Positions 1-5,880 of a DNA stretch of 5,880 nt are shown piece by piece. The translations under genes and the position numbers were made by a program. How positions within the stretch are numbered: position 1 is the stretch's first letter; the number at the start of each line of letters is the position of its first letter. The notes under the pieces were generated by a model that was not told the origin of the DNA, ran no database searches, and was given only the letters and a program-made list of their open reading frames with translations. Source of the stretch: an uncultured Clostridia bacterium (GTDB lineage: Bacteria; Bacillota; Clostridia; Oscillospirales; Acutalibacteraceae); the NCBI GenBank assembly GCA_937912045.1, contig CALDPI010000178.1, positions 1-5,880 on the forward strand. Direction: 5' to 3'.

Positions 1-340
1 CGATGCGCCTGTGATCGTTTACGATGCGGAAGGCAAGATCGACCCTGCGCAAAGCTATGTAATGATCCTGGAGCAGGATGCCGTTGGCAGTAAGACCGAC
101 AAGCAGGACACGATCCAGGAAAACGGTATCACCCTGAATCCGCATATGATTCCTTGGTGGGATAAGGTCGAAAGCTCGGCAGAATGGCACGGAAACCGTC
201 TGCGTTTCAGCTTGACCAACACCACCCTTACGGTGACCGCTGACAACGATAATGTTGGTGTCGTTTCTCTGTTTACAGAGGACACAAATATCACTTTGGC
301 AGCCGGCGAAACCTACGTTTTAGACACAAGCATCAGATAA
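1..340 (+). CDS. C-terminal fragment of an unrecognised beta-rich protein (5' end outside the window)
   Basis: An open frame runs from the window edge (first whole codon at 2) to TAA at 338-340, giving the last 112 residues. A GTG at 11 is in frame but has no ribosome binding site in front of it, and the frame is open before it, so this is almost certainly the tail of a longer gene. The residues alternate hydrophobic and polar (for example LRFSLTNTTLTVTADND and ITLAAGETYVLD), which suggests a terminal beta-sandwich domain. A WW pair (IPWWDKVE) could be an exposed aromatic patch, as in sugar-binding surfaces, but that is a guess. There is no LPXTG motif, dockerin or transmembrane anchor at the C-terminus. 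The stop is 30 nt before the PHP-protein gene, on the same strand, so the two may be cotranscribed. I do not recognise the family; the end of a polysaccharide-degrading enzyme is possible but unproven. Confidence 0.8.
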   Translation, partial: DAPVIVYDAEGKIDPAQSYVMILEQDAVGSKTDKQDTIQENGITLNPHMIPWWDKVESSAEWHGNRLRFSLTNTTLTVTADNDNVGVVSLFTEDTNITLAAGETYVLDTSIR

Positions 341-355
341 AACCCTGACAAACCG

Positions 356-362
356 AAAGGAG
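356..362 (+). promoter_or_regulatory. Ribosome binding site of the PHP-protein gene
   Basis: AAAGGAG lies 8 nt before the ATG at 371. This is a strong Shine-Dalgarno match at ideal spacing and fixes the start, which also gives a complete signal peptide. The 30-nt gap behind the previous gene has no hairpin, which favours cotranscription. Confidence 0.85.
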
Positions 363-370
363 AAAATCTT

Positions 371-3300
371 ATGAAAAAGGTAATTTCTGTTTTCTTGGCG
401 CTCTTGCTTTTGTGCAGTGCGCTGATGAGCCTTCCTGCCGTTTCTGCGGACAGCACCGTTTCGGGTTCTGCCTGCACAAGAAACGAGGACGGTTCTATAA
501 GCGTTGGCAACAACGGTTATTATTCTTTGCAAAAATACACCCGATTTTCCCAAGGCGAAAGCGCAACGCTTACTATTTCGGTTGACCAAATAGGAACCGA
601 TTGGTATTCGCAGGGACTTACTATCGTCGTAAACGCCGTCCTGGAAGAGTCTATGCCAGCTTCGGTTTGGCAGTCAACGGGAGCAGAAGGAACCTATACA
701 CACTCCTTCTGCGATAACGGCAGCGGTAGTATGATGGGAAGAATTTATCGAATCGGTGCAGGTACGGGCAGTACTGCGGCTGCCGATTGGGCAACAGCGC
801 CTCTTTCGGGCGATATTACTATTGAAGTAAAGCAAAACAGCAGTGGCGTTACCGCCCTCTTTTTGAACGGCGCGCAGTGGGTACCCCATAGTTCGACCGG
901 TTTTTCGATTCCCGACGGCTATCTTGCAATCGCAACCTCACCGGGTTCAAAAGTAACCGTTATGAATAACGAGGTTGTTTACGGAAGGAACTATATTTCT
1001 TATAACACTTATGAAGACGGTAAAACCGGAATCTGGACAAACGGAAATATGCCCTGTACGCATAGTATTATCGAGGACGGATATGCAAGCGCTCATGCGC
1101 TTCACAGCGCTTTGAGCAGTCCGTCCGCGCAAAACCGCTTGTCGTCTGCCGATATTCCGTTTGGTGAGGAATTTGGTCAGCTCCCGCTCGGCGTTTGGTG
1201 CGATTGGAACTTCAAAATTCGCACTAACGACCAAACCGAAGCGGGAATAGGCGCTATGGCGACGGTAAAAACGTCAAAGGGAAAGAGCTTTAACTTTACC
1301 TTAAGCGTTGTAAACCGTGCCCCCCTTAACGGCGCATCCTGGCTTGACGTTTATATCGGTTTCAAGCTGGAAGTTACCGATAACGTCGTATCGGTCGATA
1401 TAAAACGTTATGACTGGAGTTACCTGTTGGGTGACGACAGCATATACACGCTTGAGGAGGGTGAAACTCTCGAATCGGTTTCAATGTTCGTTTACGTTAA
1501 TGAAGCCGAACTTTGGTTTGATGACGTCAAGCTTTCCTACGTGAAGCAGAACGCAAATGTGGAAACATCGTTGTCCGCAACGCCCGAAAAAGTGGCGGTA
1601 GGCGAGGAGTTTACGGTAAATTATACCGTTAAAAATCTTGGCGAAACTGCTATAACCGATTTTCCGTATTCTTTTAAATACAATTCGCTTATGCTTGAAA
1701 ATCTGAGCGCAACCGAGGGTACCGTCAGCGTGGGGGCAGGCGAAAGCCAAACCGTATCGGCACGCTTCAAGGTGCTTGAAGGCGGCGCCGCTATCATCAC
1801 TGCGGAGAGCTCCGCGGGAGCGGCTGACGCGTCGGTTCGCGTTTCCTGTACGGGTCGCGGTTACTATTTCGGCGACAGCCACAGCCATTCCACCAAGAGC
1901 GACGGATACGGAACCCCCTATGAAAACCTGAAGCAACTTTATGACCTTGGTATGAGCTTTAATATTTCTGCTGACCACAATGCTGAAATAGGCGACCCCG
2001 AACTTCTTACCGAATGGGACAACGCTCTTCTGCAGTTGCGAGAGGACTACATCGGTGACCACGATTTTATACAAATTACAGCAAACGAAAACAGCCAGTA
2101 TGCAGACCACGCTTTGCAGTACTTCACAAATGTTCGCTTCGACAGCGCTACCACCAACGCTGGTTGGCAGGAAATAATCGCCAAACAGAAGGCTTTGGGC
2201 GGACTTACCTTCGTTGCCCATCCTTTCTTGAAAACCAACAAACAGTTCTGGCCTAACCTTAACCTTCCCGAAACGGGTTCGTCGGTAATTTTGCCTGAAT
2301 ACAGGGAAATGGACGGTATCGAAATTATAAATTCTCAAACCCTCGACCAGACTTCGGAAACTATTCCGAAAGCGCTTGAGTGGTGGGACCGTTATAATAT
2401 TACGGGTTGGAACAGATATATCGGAATCGGTAACTCTGACGGACACCGTCTTTATGAACTTGCCGGAAGTTATAACTGTCTGCTTTTGGACGAACTGACA
2501 GAAGAAAACATAATGGATGCCTATGCTAACGGCAACCTTTATATGACCATGGGCCCGCAACTCCGTTATACTCTTGGCGGTGCCGATATGGGCGATAACG
2601 CCTATATAGCAGGAACGAGCGGCGACCTGGAATTGAAAGTTACCGCCTATACACCCAATGGAACACCCCTCGAAAAGGTGGTTGTTTATCGTTATGCTAT
2701 GGGCAGCGATATTGACGCGCTTTACGAAGAAGGACAGAAAAATGCGATTGTCCTTTATGAAAGACAGGCTGAAACCGAGCTTTCCCGCTTCGATTACAAC
2801 GGCACCATCCGTGTGAATGCAGGCGAGTTCGTTCGCGTAGAGGTTTATGCCGCAAACGACCCCGAGATGGTAATGGGTAACTATCAGATGGCGTTTTCCA
2901 ACCCCATTTGGGTCGTAAGCGATGACACAAAGGCTCTCCAGAGAATCGATATAGCGGAAGAACCCGTAAAAACCGAATACGCTAAGGGCGAAGCGCTCGA
3001 CCTCGACGGACTTAAGGTAAAGGCTTTCTATACCGATGGAACCGAAGGCGAAGTTGCGGGTTACACCATTACTCCCGCCGAAGGAACATCGCTTACAACT
3101 TCGGGAAAACAGAAGGTTGAGATTAGCTATACCGAAGACGGCGTTACTAAAAAAATTTCGTTCCAAATCAAGGTGGCAAGTTCTAATTATATAGGCACAA
3201 ACTGCACCGAAAACGAGGCGGCTGATACCGTTTCGGTTGGCGGCAACGGTTATTACGTTCAGACCGACTACACCAAGTTCTCCGAAGGACAAGAAGCGAC

Positions 3301-4198
3301 CATTACCGTTTCCGCAGATTCGTTTGGTGATTCTTGGAATACCAACGGTTTTGCGCTGACCGTTAGCCCGACCTTATCGGCAACGCTTGGTGAAAGGGCG
3401 CAGTGGACAACGCAGAGTCCCAACCTGCTTGCGCTTTGTTTCAAGAAAACCACCGATTCAACCACGGGCGAGTCAAAATTGACCATCGGCAACATCTATT
3501 GGGGCAACGGAACGGCTTCAACCTCTTATTCCACGTGGCTGAACGCTCCTATCGGCGATGACAATCTGATAACCATTACCGTAAAGAAGGTTAACGGAAA
3601 CTCGACCATTATTGTAAACGGTGCTTCCTGGAGCGCTAATAACACTTTGAATCTTCAGGATGGCTTCGTCGGTATTTGGACTACCGCTAACGCCGGCGTG
3701 ACGGTTAAGGAAAGTTCGTCCTCCGGTTCTCCTCTGGCTCCCGTAAACGGCATCAGTGCAGGAATTCTTGACACGCTTGTTAACGATAAGCAGGGTCTTC
3801 GTTTCAATTACACGTTGCAGACCGTCGCCAAGGACGGCACCGAAAAGGTTACCATAGGCAACAAAACCTATACGGTAAGCAAAATCGGTATGTTGGTTTC
3901 AAAGAATGCCGATACGGCTATGACTATAGGCAACAGCGGCGTTCAGAACGGAATCGTTGCTTCGGCTCGTGATATCACGGTTTCGGGCGACCAAATAACC
4001 TATACATTTTCTATTTTGATTAAAAACATAGGTAAAGCAAACAAGAACACGGATATTTATGCTTGCCCCTATCTCCTTTGCGAGGACGGCACCATTCTTT
4101 ATGGAAAAACGCAGGTAACTAACGTTTACGAAATGTACGAGTCACTGTCTGAAAACAATGATTTCGACGCGTCGGTAGATGCTTGGATGGCAGGCTGA
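371..4198 (+). CDS. Large secreted multidomain protein with a PHP-type metallohydrolase core (CehA/McbA-like)
   Basis: 1275 residues. Seen in order: signal peptide 1-26 (MKK, hydrophobic core, AVSA before D27); module copy A, about 35-197; a second beta-sandwich region, about 206-390; an Ig/CARDB-like domain, about 397-492; the PHP region, about 494-735; a beta-sandwich extension, about 751-848; a bacterial Ig-like domain resembling group 3, about 855-935 (ends each strand as in AFYTDGTEG); module copy B, about 945-1112; a Ser-rich linker; and a C-terminal domain, about 1124-1275. The PHP metal-ligand pattern looks complete: H504 and H506 (DSHSHS), D511 (SDG), H536 (SADHN), E573 (ANENS), H580 (ADHAL, tentative), H617 (VAHPF), D690 and H692 (SDGH). 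Known PHP proteins are di- or trinuclear metal phosphoesterases or, in CehA/McbA, carbamate ester hydrolases. I infer an active extracellular hydrolase, probably acting on a polymer bound by the flanking modules; the substrate is unknown. No wall-sorting signal, SLH or dockerin is seen, so it may be released or held by its modules. Typical single-domain PHP proteins are only about 250-500 residues. Confidence 0.9.
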   Translation: MKKVISVFLALLLLCSALMSLPAVSADSTVSGSACTRNEDGSISVGNNGYYSLQKYTRFSQGESATLTISVDQIGTDWYSQGLTIVVNAVLEESMPASVWQSTGAEGTYTHSFCDNGSGSMMGRIYRIGAGTGSTAAADWATAPLSGDITIEVKQNSSGVTALFLNGAQWVPHSSTGFSIPDGYLAIATSPGSKVTVMNNEVVYGRNYISYNTYEDGKTGIWTNGNMPCTHSIIEDGYASAHALHSALSSPSAQNRLSSADIPFGEEFGQLPLGVWCDWNFKIRTNDQTEAGIGAMATVKTSKGKSFNFTLSVVNRAPLNGASWLDVYIGFKLEVTDNVVSVDIKRYDWSYLLGDDSIYTLEEGETLESVSMFVYVNEAELWFDDVKLSYVKQNANVETSLSATPEKVAVGEEFTVNYTVKNLGETAITDFPYSFKYNSLMLENLSATEGTVSVGAGESQTVSARFKVLEGGAAIITAESSAGAADASVRVSCTGRGYYFGDSHSHSTKSDGYGTPYENLKQLYDLGMSFNISADHNAEIGDPELLTEWDNALLQLREDYIGDHDFIQITANENSQYADHALQYFTNVRFDSATTNAGWQEIIAKQKALGGLTFVAHPFLKTNKQFWPNLNLPETGSSVILPEYREMDGIEIINSQTLDQTSETIPKALEWWDRYNITGWNRYIGIGNSDGHRLYELAGSYNCLLLDELTEENIMDAYANGNLYMTMGPQLRYTLGGADMGDNAYIAGTSGDLELKVTAYTPNGTPLEKVVVYRYAMGSDIDALYEEGQKNAIVLYERQAETELSRFDYNGTIRVNAGEFVRVEVYAANDPEMVMGNYQMAFSNPIWVVSDDTKALQRIDIAEEPVKTEYAKGEALDLDGLKVKAFYTDGTEGEVAGYTITPAEGTSLTTSGKQKVEISYTEDGVTKKISFQIKVASSNYIGTNCTENEAADTVSVGGNGYYVQTDYTKFSEGQEATITVSADSFGDSWNTNGFALTVSPTLSATLGERAQWTTQSPNLLALCFKKTTDSTTGESKLTIGNIYWGNGTASTSYSTWLNAPIGDDNLITITVKKVNGNSTIIVNGASWSANNTLNLQDGFVGIWTTANAGVTVKESSSSGSPLAPVNGISAGILDTLVNDKQGLRFNYTLQTVAKDGTEKVTIGNKTYTVSKIGMLVSKNADTAMTIGNSGVQNGIVASARDITVSGDQITYTFSILIKNIGKANKNTDIYACPYLLCEDGTILYGKTQVTNVYEMYESLSENNDFDASVDAWMAG
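473..961 (+). repeat. Module copy A (residues about 35-197 of the PHP protein)
   Basis: This is the first of three related copies of a beta-rich module. Shared landmarks are SVGNNGYY, YTRFSQGE, a Trp-containing middle (DWYSQGLTIVV), GRIYR followed by GAGTGSTAAADW, then LFLNGAQW and DGYLAIAT near the end. Over the part visible in copy C (residues 49-152 here) a hand count gives about 60 % identity, while copy B is more distant. The conserved aromatic residues and beta pattern suggest a concanavalin A-like or carbohydrate-binding fold; that is inference. Confidence 0.8.
3203..3706 (+). repeat. Module copy B (residues about 945-1112 of the PHP protein)
   Basis: This is the divergent second copy in the same protein, placed after the Ig-like domain. 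It aligns with copy A through SVGGNGYY, YTKFSEGQ, GNIYWGNGTAST, IIVNGASW and DGFVGIWT, in the same order and at similar spacing, with a small insertion before GNIYW. The two copies bracket the catalytic region, so the enzyme could hold its target on both sides. Confidence 0.75.
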
Positions 4199-4203
4199 TA
4201 AAT

Positions 4204-4350
4204 ATGAAAAAACAGTATAAATCAGCAGAACTTGAGGTAGTAAAACTCTGCCCGTGTGAAGATATTGCCGCCTTGGTGTCCGGCTCGGATGGAGGATTTT
4301 ACGACGACGATAAAAATTGGGCTGACGGACCGATTCCTCCGCGAAAATAG
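4204..4350 (+). CDS. 48-residue acidic protein of unknown function, possibly translationally coupled
   Basis: ATG at 4204 to TAG at 4348-4350. The start lies 5 nt after the TGA of the PHP-protein gene and has only a weak Shine-Dalgarno (TGGATGG around 4184-4190), so translation probably depends on ribosomes finishing the upstream gene. The N-terminus is basic and then regular (MKKQYKSAELEVVKL), followed by a CPC pair of cysteines at 16 and 18, the segment EDIAALVSGSDGG, and an acidic, Gly/Pro-containing tail (FYDDDKNWADGPIPPRK). There is no signal peptide or membrane segment. From memory, short ORFs of the form K-x-Y-x-x-(P/A)-x-(L/V)-E-V-V, then a -DI- and S-G-S segment and an acidic tail, recur in gut Clostridia; no function is established that I know of. 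A ribosomally made peptide precursor, with the VSGSDGG part as a processing region, is one possibility, but no modifying enzyme is visible here. A spurious ORF is the main alternative. Confidence 0.65.
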   Translation: MKKQYKSAELEVVKLCPCEDIAALVSGSDGGFYDDDKNWADGPIPPRK

Positions 4351-4380
4351 CATCGCCGTTAATCGCTAAAACTTATTCCC

Positions 4381-4409
4381 GGGAAGGGGTGGAAAACCGC
4401 CCCCTTCTC
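4381..4409 (+). terminator. GC-rich hairpin in the 81-nt gap before the lipoprotein gene (not a classic terminator)
   Basis: GGGAAGGGG (4381-4389) pairs with CCCCTTCTC (4401-4409) over 9 bp including one G-T wobble. Beyond a small internal loop a further GG/CC pair closes an AAAA loop (4393-4396). The stem is followed by ATAAAAGAAAG and not by a T tract, so intrinsic termination would be weak. It could be an mRNA-stabilising or processing element between the small gene and the lipoprotein gene, or a partial attenuator setting different expression levels. The rest of the gap (4351-4380) shows no convincing promoter. Confidence 0.5.
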
Positions 4410-4416
4410 ATAAAAG

Positions 4417-4423
4417 AAAGAGG
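4417..4423 (+). promoter_or_regulatory. Ribosome binding site of the lipoprotein gene
   Basis: AAAGAGG lies 8 nt before the ATG at 4432, directly downstream of the hairpin at 4381-4409. It supports this start, which gives a complete lipoprotein signal peptide. Confidence 0.75.
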
Positions 4424-4431
4424 TAAAACAA

Positions 4432-5436
4432 ATGAATTTTAGGCGTATGTTTTGTGTCCTTTTGACGGTTTTTTTACTGTTGCTCTCGGGATGTAAAACC
4501 AATGAAAAGGAAACGGACAAAATAGAACAAACTCCCCGCGACGAAAGCTGGGAAGAATTATTTGACGACGGCACATTTGAACGTGGAATAAAGGTTGTTT
4601 CCATTAGTGATAAGAGTAACCAAAAAGTGTTTGATTTTGGTGATTCTGAGCGTAAGAGAGGCGCTCGCTGGAGTTTGGCACAGCATTTTTCCAAGTATGA
4701 CCTTATTACGGAAAAGCCAGTTGAAAATTCCGACGGTTCAGTTTCTTACGAAAATTCCGGTAAGCGAATTACCATAAGCAAAGAAAAGGGCGAAAACATT
4801 CTGCAGATGGAAATATTTGCTTCAAAAGAGTTTAACGAACCGCGTAAAAACGGCGAGAGTTGGCCGCACCTTCTTATTGAGCAGAATATAGGAAGCAAAA
4901 CCTTGGATTCCTATGATAAAATGGAGTTTACAATGACCGTTCGTAAGGATTACATCCGCAACGAAATGGGTGACGATTATGATTCTGCCCTGCACTGTTA
5001 TCAAACCGGAATGGTATTTATCGTTCAGAATATGAATACTGAGTCGGCTGGTTATGGACAGGACTTCTTCTGGTTCACCGTTCCCGCTTTTGATTCCAGA
5101 ATGGAATACAAGAGCGCATACTGCAACGTTGACGGCGGAAAAGAAGACGCCTCGGGCAAATTGATTTATCAGCTCGGCGGTAAAAATTTCTACGATAAGC
5201 ACTATACTGCAAACCCGATGACTAACGAGGGAAAATGGTGCACCGTTACGGTAGATATTTTACCTGAAATAGAAAAGGCGTTTAACACCGCCCAGCGAAT
5301 GGGTTATATGGGTAAAAGCCAGTTCGGTGATTTGCGTTTGCAGGGTGTAAACTTCGGTTGCGAATGTACTGGTTCGTTGGATGCCTCTATCAGTATTAAA
5401 AACATTAGTCTTCAAGCGCATTTAAAAGCAGAATGA
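4432..5436 (+). CDS. Predicted surface lipoprotein of unknown function, beta-sandwich-like
   Basis: 334 residues. The N-terminus is a textbook lipoprotein signal: MNFRR, a hydrophobic run, then LSGC with the lipidated Cys at 21, followed by a short charged linker (KTNEKETDKIE). The mature part should therefore sit on the outer face of the cell membrane. The body, about 60-330, is soluble, rich in aromatics and in alternating strand-like segments: WPHLLIEQNI, DKMEFTMTVRKD, DFFWFTVPAFDSR, WCTVTVDILPEIEKAF, and a closing strand ASISIKNISLQAHL. A CEC pair precedes that last strand (GVNFGCECTGS). The pattern resembles a galactose-binding or concanavalin A-like jelly roll as used for carbohydrate binding, but I see no diagnostic motif or catalytic set, so the name stays general. 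It is not a recognisable ABC solute-binding protein. It lies between two genes for secreted module-bearing proteins, 29 nt before the second, and may be the cell-attached partner of those secreted products; that is inference from context. Confidence 0.85.
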   Translation: MNFRRMFCVLLTVFLLLLSGCKTNEKETDKIEQTPRDESWEELFDDGTFERGIKVVSISDKSNQKVFDFGDSERKRGARWSLAQHFSKYDLITEKPVENSDGSVSYENSGKRITISKEKGENILQMEIFASKEFNEPRKNGESWPHLLIEQNIGSKTLDSYDKMEFTMTVRKDYIRNEMGDDYDSALHCYQTGMVFIVQNMNTESAGYGQDFFWFTVPAFDSRMEYKSAYCNVDGGKEDASGKLIYQLGGKNFYDKHYTANPMTNEGKWCTVTVDILPEIEKAFNTAQRMGYMGKSQFGDLRLQGVNFGCECTGSLDASISIKNISLQAHLKAE

Positions 5437-5450
5437 ACGCTGCTGACAAA

Positions 5451-5456
5451 AAGGAG
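5451..5456 (+). promoter_or_regulatory. Ribosome binding site of the 3'-truncated secreted-protein gene
   Basis: AAGGAG lies 9 nt before the ATG at 5466. It fixes the start of a gene whose end is outside the window. The 29-nt gap after the lipoprotein gene holds no hairpin, so these two genes are probably cotranscribed. Confidence 0.85.
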
Positions 5457-5465
5457 ATAGTGTAA

Positions 5466-5880
5466 ATGAAAAAGTTGCTTTCCGTTCTTTTGAGCATTTT
5501 CCTCTTGACCAGCCTGTTGGTTAGTCCTGCGGCATTTGCCGCAACCCTTCCGTCAACAGTGGATACAAACGGATTCTTTTCTCAACAGGTGTTTACTAAG
5601 TTTTCTGAGGGTGAAAGTGCGTTCCTTACAGTATCAGTACTAGAACTTGGTACCGAATGGTATTCGGGCGGACTTACTATTGTCGTAAGTTCCAACCTTC
5701 AAGATTCACTTTCTGCAGACATTTGGCAGAATAGCGGTGCCGACGGCGTTTTTACTTATTCGTTCTATAAAAACGAAGACAATATGGTCGGCGCGATTTA
5801 TCGAAGCGGTGCAGGTACTGGCAGCACGGCTGCAGCTGATTGGGCAACAGCGTCACTTTCGGGCGATATTAAGGTTGAAA
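5466..5880 (+). CDS. N-terminal part of a secreted protein paralogous to the PHP protein (3' end outside the window)
   Basis: 138 complete codons are visible and the frame is still open at the window edge. The signal peptide spans 1-25 (MKKLLSVLLSIFLL, then SPAAFA before A26), so the product is exported by the general secretory route, with no lipobox. From about residue 31 it carries the same module as the PHP protein: FTKFSEGESA, GTEWYSGGLTIVV, GAIYR and GAGTGSTAAADWATA. By hand count about 63 of 104 aligned positions match module copy A, with one single-residue gap. The signal-peptide-to-module spacer is about 10 residues shorter than in the PHP protein. Because the rest is missing, it cannot be said whether this gene also has a PHP core or another catalytic domain. 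Start choice rests on the good ribosome binding site and the complete signal peptide. Confidence 0.9.
   Translation, partial: MKKLLSVLLSIFLLTSLLVSPAAFAATLPSTVDTNGFFSQQVFTKFSEGESAFLTVSVLELGTEWYSGGLTIVVSSNLQDSLSADIWQNSGADGVFTYSFYKNEDNMVGAIYRSGAGTGSTAAADWATASLSGDIKVE
5556..5880 (+). repeat. Module copy C (start of the last gene, truncated by the window edge)
   Basis: Third copy of the module, covering roughly its first two thirds. It is much closer to copy A than copy A is to copy B, and similarity extends to the DNA: 5811-5870 matches 758-817 at 52 of 60 positions. This points to duplication of a whole gene or gene start at this locus. Confidence 0.8.

Noticed and set aside
11..340. GTG at 11 as a true start of a 109-residue protein
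   Set aside because: The frame is open to the window edge, and the sequence looks like the tail of a larger protein; no ribosome binding site can be seen in the 10 bases available.
371..460. Cys15 in the PHP-protein signal peptide as a lipidation site
   Set aside because: The preceding residues are LLL and not a small residue before Cys, while AVSA at 23-26 is a good ordinary signal peptidase site.
1481..3292. A 603-codon open frame on the - strand opposite the PHP region
   Set aside because: It is in codon register with the + strand gene, so it stays open simply because that gene uses no TTA, CTA or TCA codons there. The translation has no recognisable domain, while the + strand frame has a signal peptide, ribosome binding site and PHP motifs.
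4351..4431. A separate promoter for the lipoprotein gene in the 81-nt gap
   Set aside because: No paired -35 and -10 boxes at proper spacing were convincing; internal expression cannot be excluded.
4595..4777. A 60-codon + strand frame inside the lipoprotein gene
   Set aside because: It overlaps the well-supported lipoprotein frame, has no ribosome binding site, and its translation shows no pattern of a real protein.
4822..5202. A 126-codon - strand frame opposite the lipoprotein gene
   Set aside because: It is a reverse-strand shadow of the lipoprotein gene without a start signal or recognisable motif.

Overview
The window looks like chromosomal DNA of a Gram-positive, low-to-mid GC gut-type Clostridia (Oscillospiraceae or a relative). 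This is inferred from strong AAGGAG-type ribosome binding sites, Gram-positive-like signal peptides, a typical lipobox, and secreted multidomain proteins built from bacterial Ig-like and beta-sandwich modules. No marker gene fixes the taxonomy.

All five genes lie on the + strand and are closely spaced, so they may form one operon or two adjacent transcription units. In order: (1) the C-terminal end of an unrecognised beta-rich protein (to 340); (2) a 1275-residue secreted protein (371-4198) with a PHP-type metallohydrolase core of the CehA/McbA type, surrounded by beta-sandwich and Ig-like modules; (3) a 48-residue acidic protein (4204-4350) that starts 5 nt after the stop of gene 2; (4) an 81-nt gap with a GC-rich hairpin, then a 334-residue predicted lipoprotein (4432-5436); (5) the start of another secreted protein (5466 to the window end), paralogous to the N-terminus of gene 2.

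The most distinctive structure is a module of about 165 residues that occurs twice in gene 2, near the N-terminus and again after the catalytic region, and once more at the start of gene 5. Gene 2 and gene 5 therefore appear to come from a locally expanded family of exported proteins. The four complete or partial large products all look extracellular or envelope-associated where their N-terminus is visible. The module resembles a carbohydrate-binding or lectin-like beta-sandwich, so a surface system acting on glycans or phosphorylated/esterified polymers is a reasonable guess. No substrate can be read from the sequence. No mobile element, RNA gene or CRISPR array is seen.
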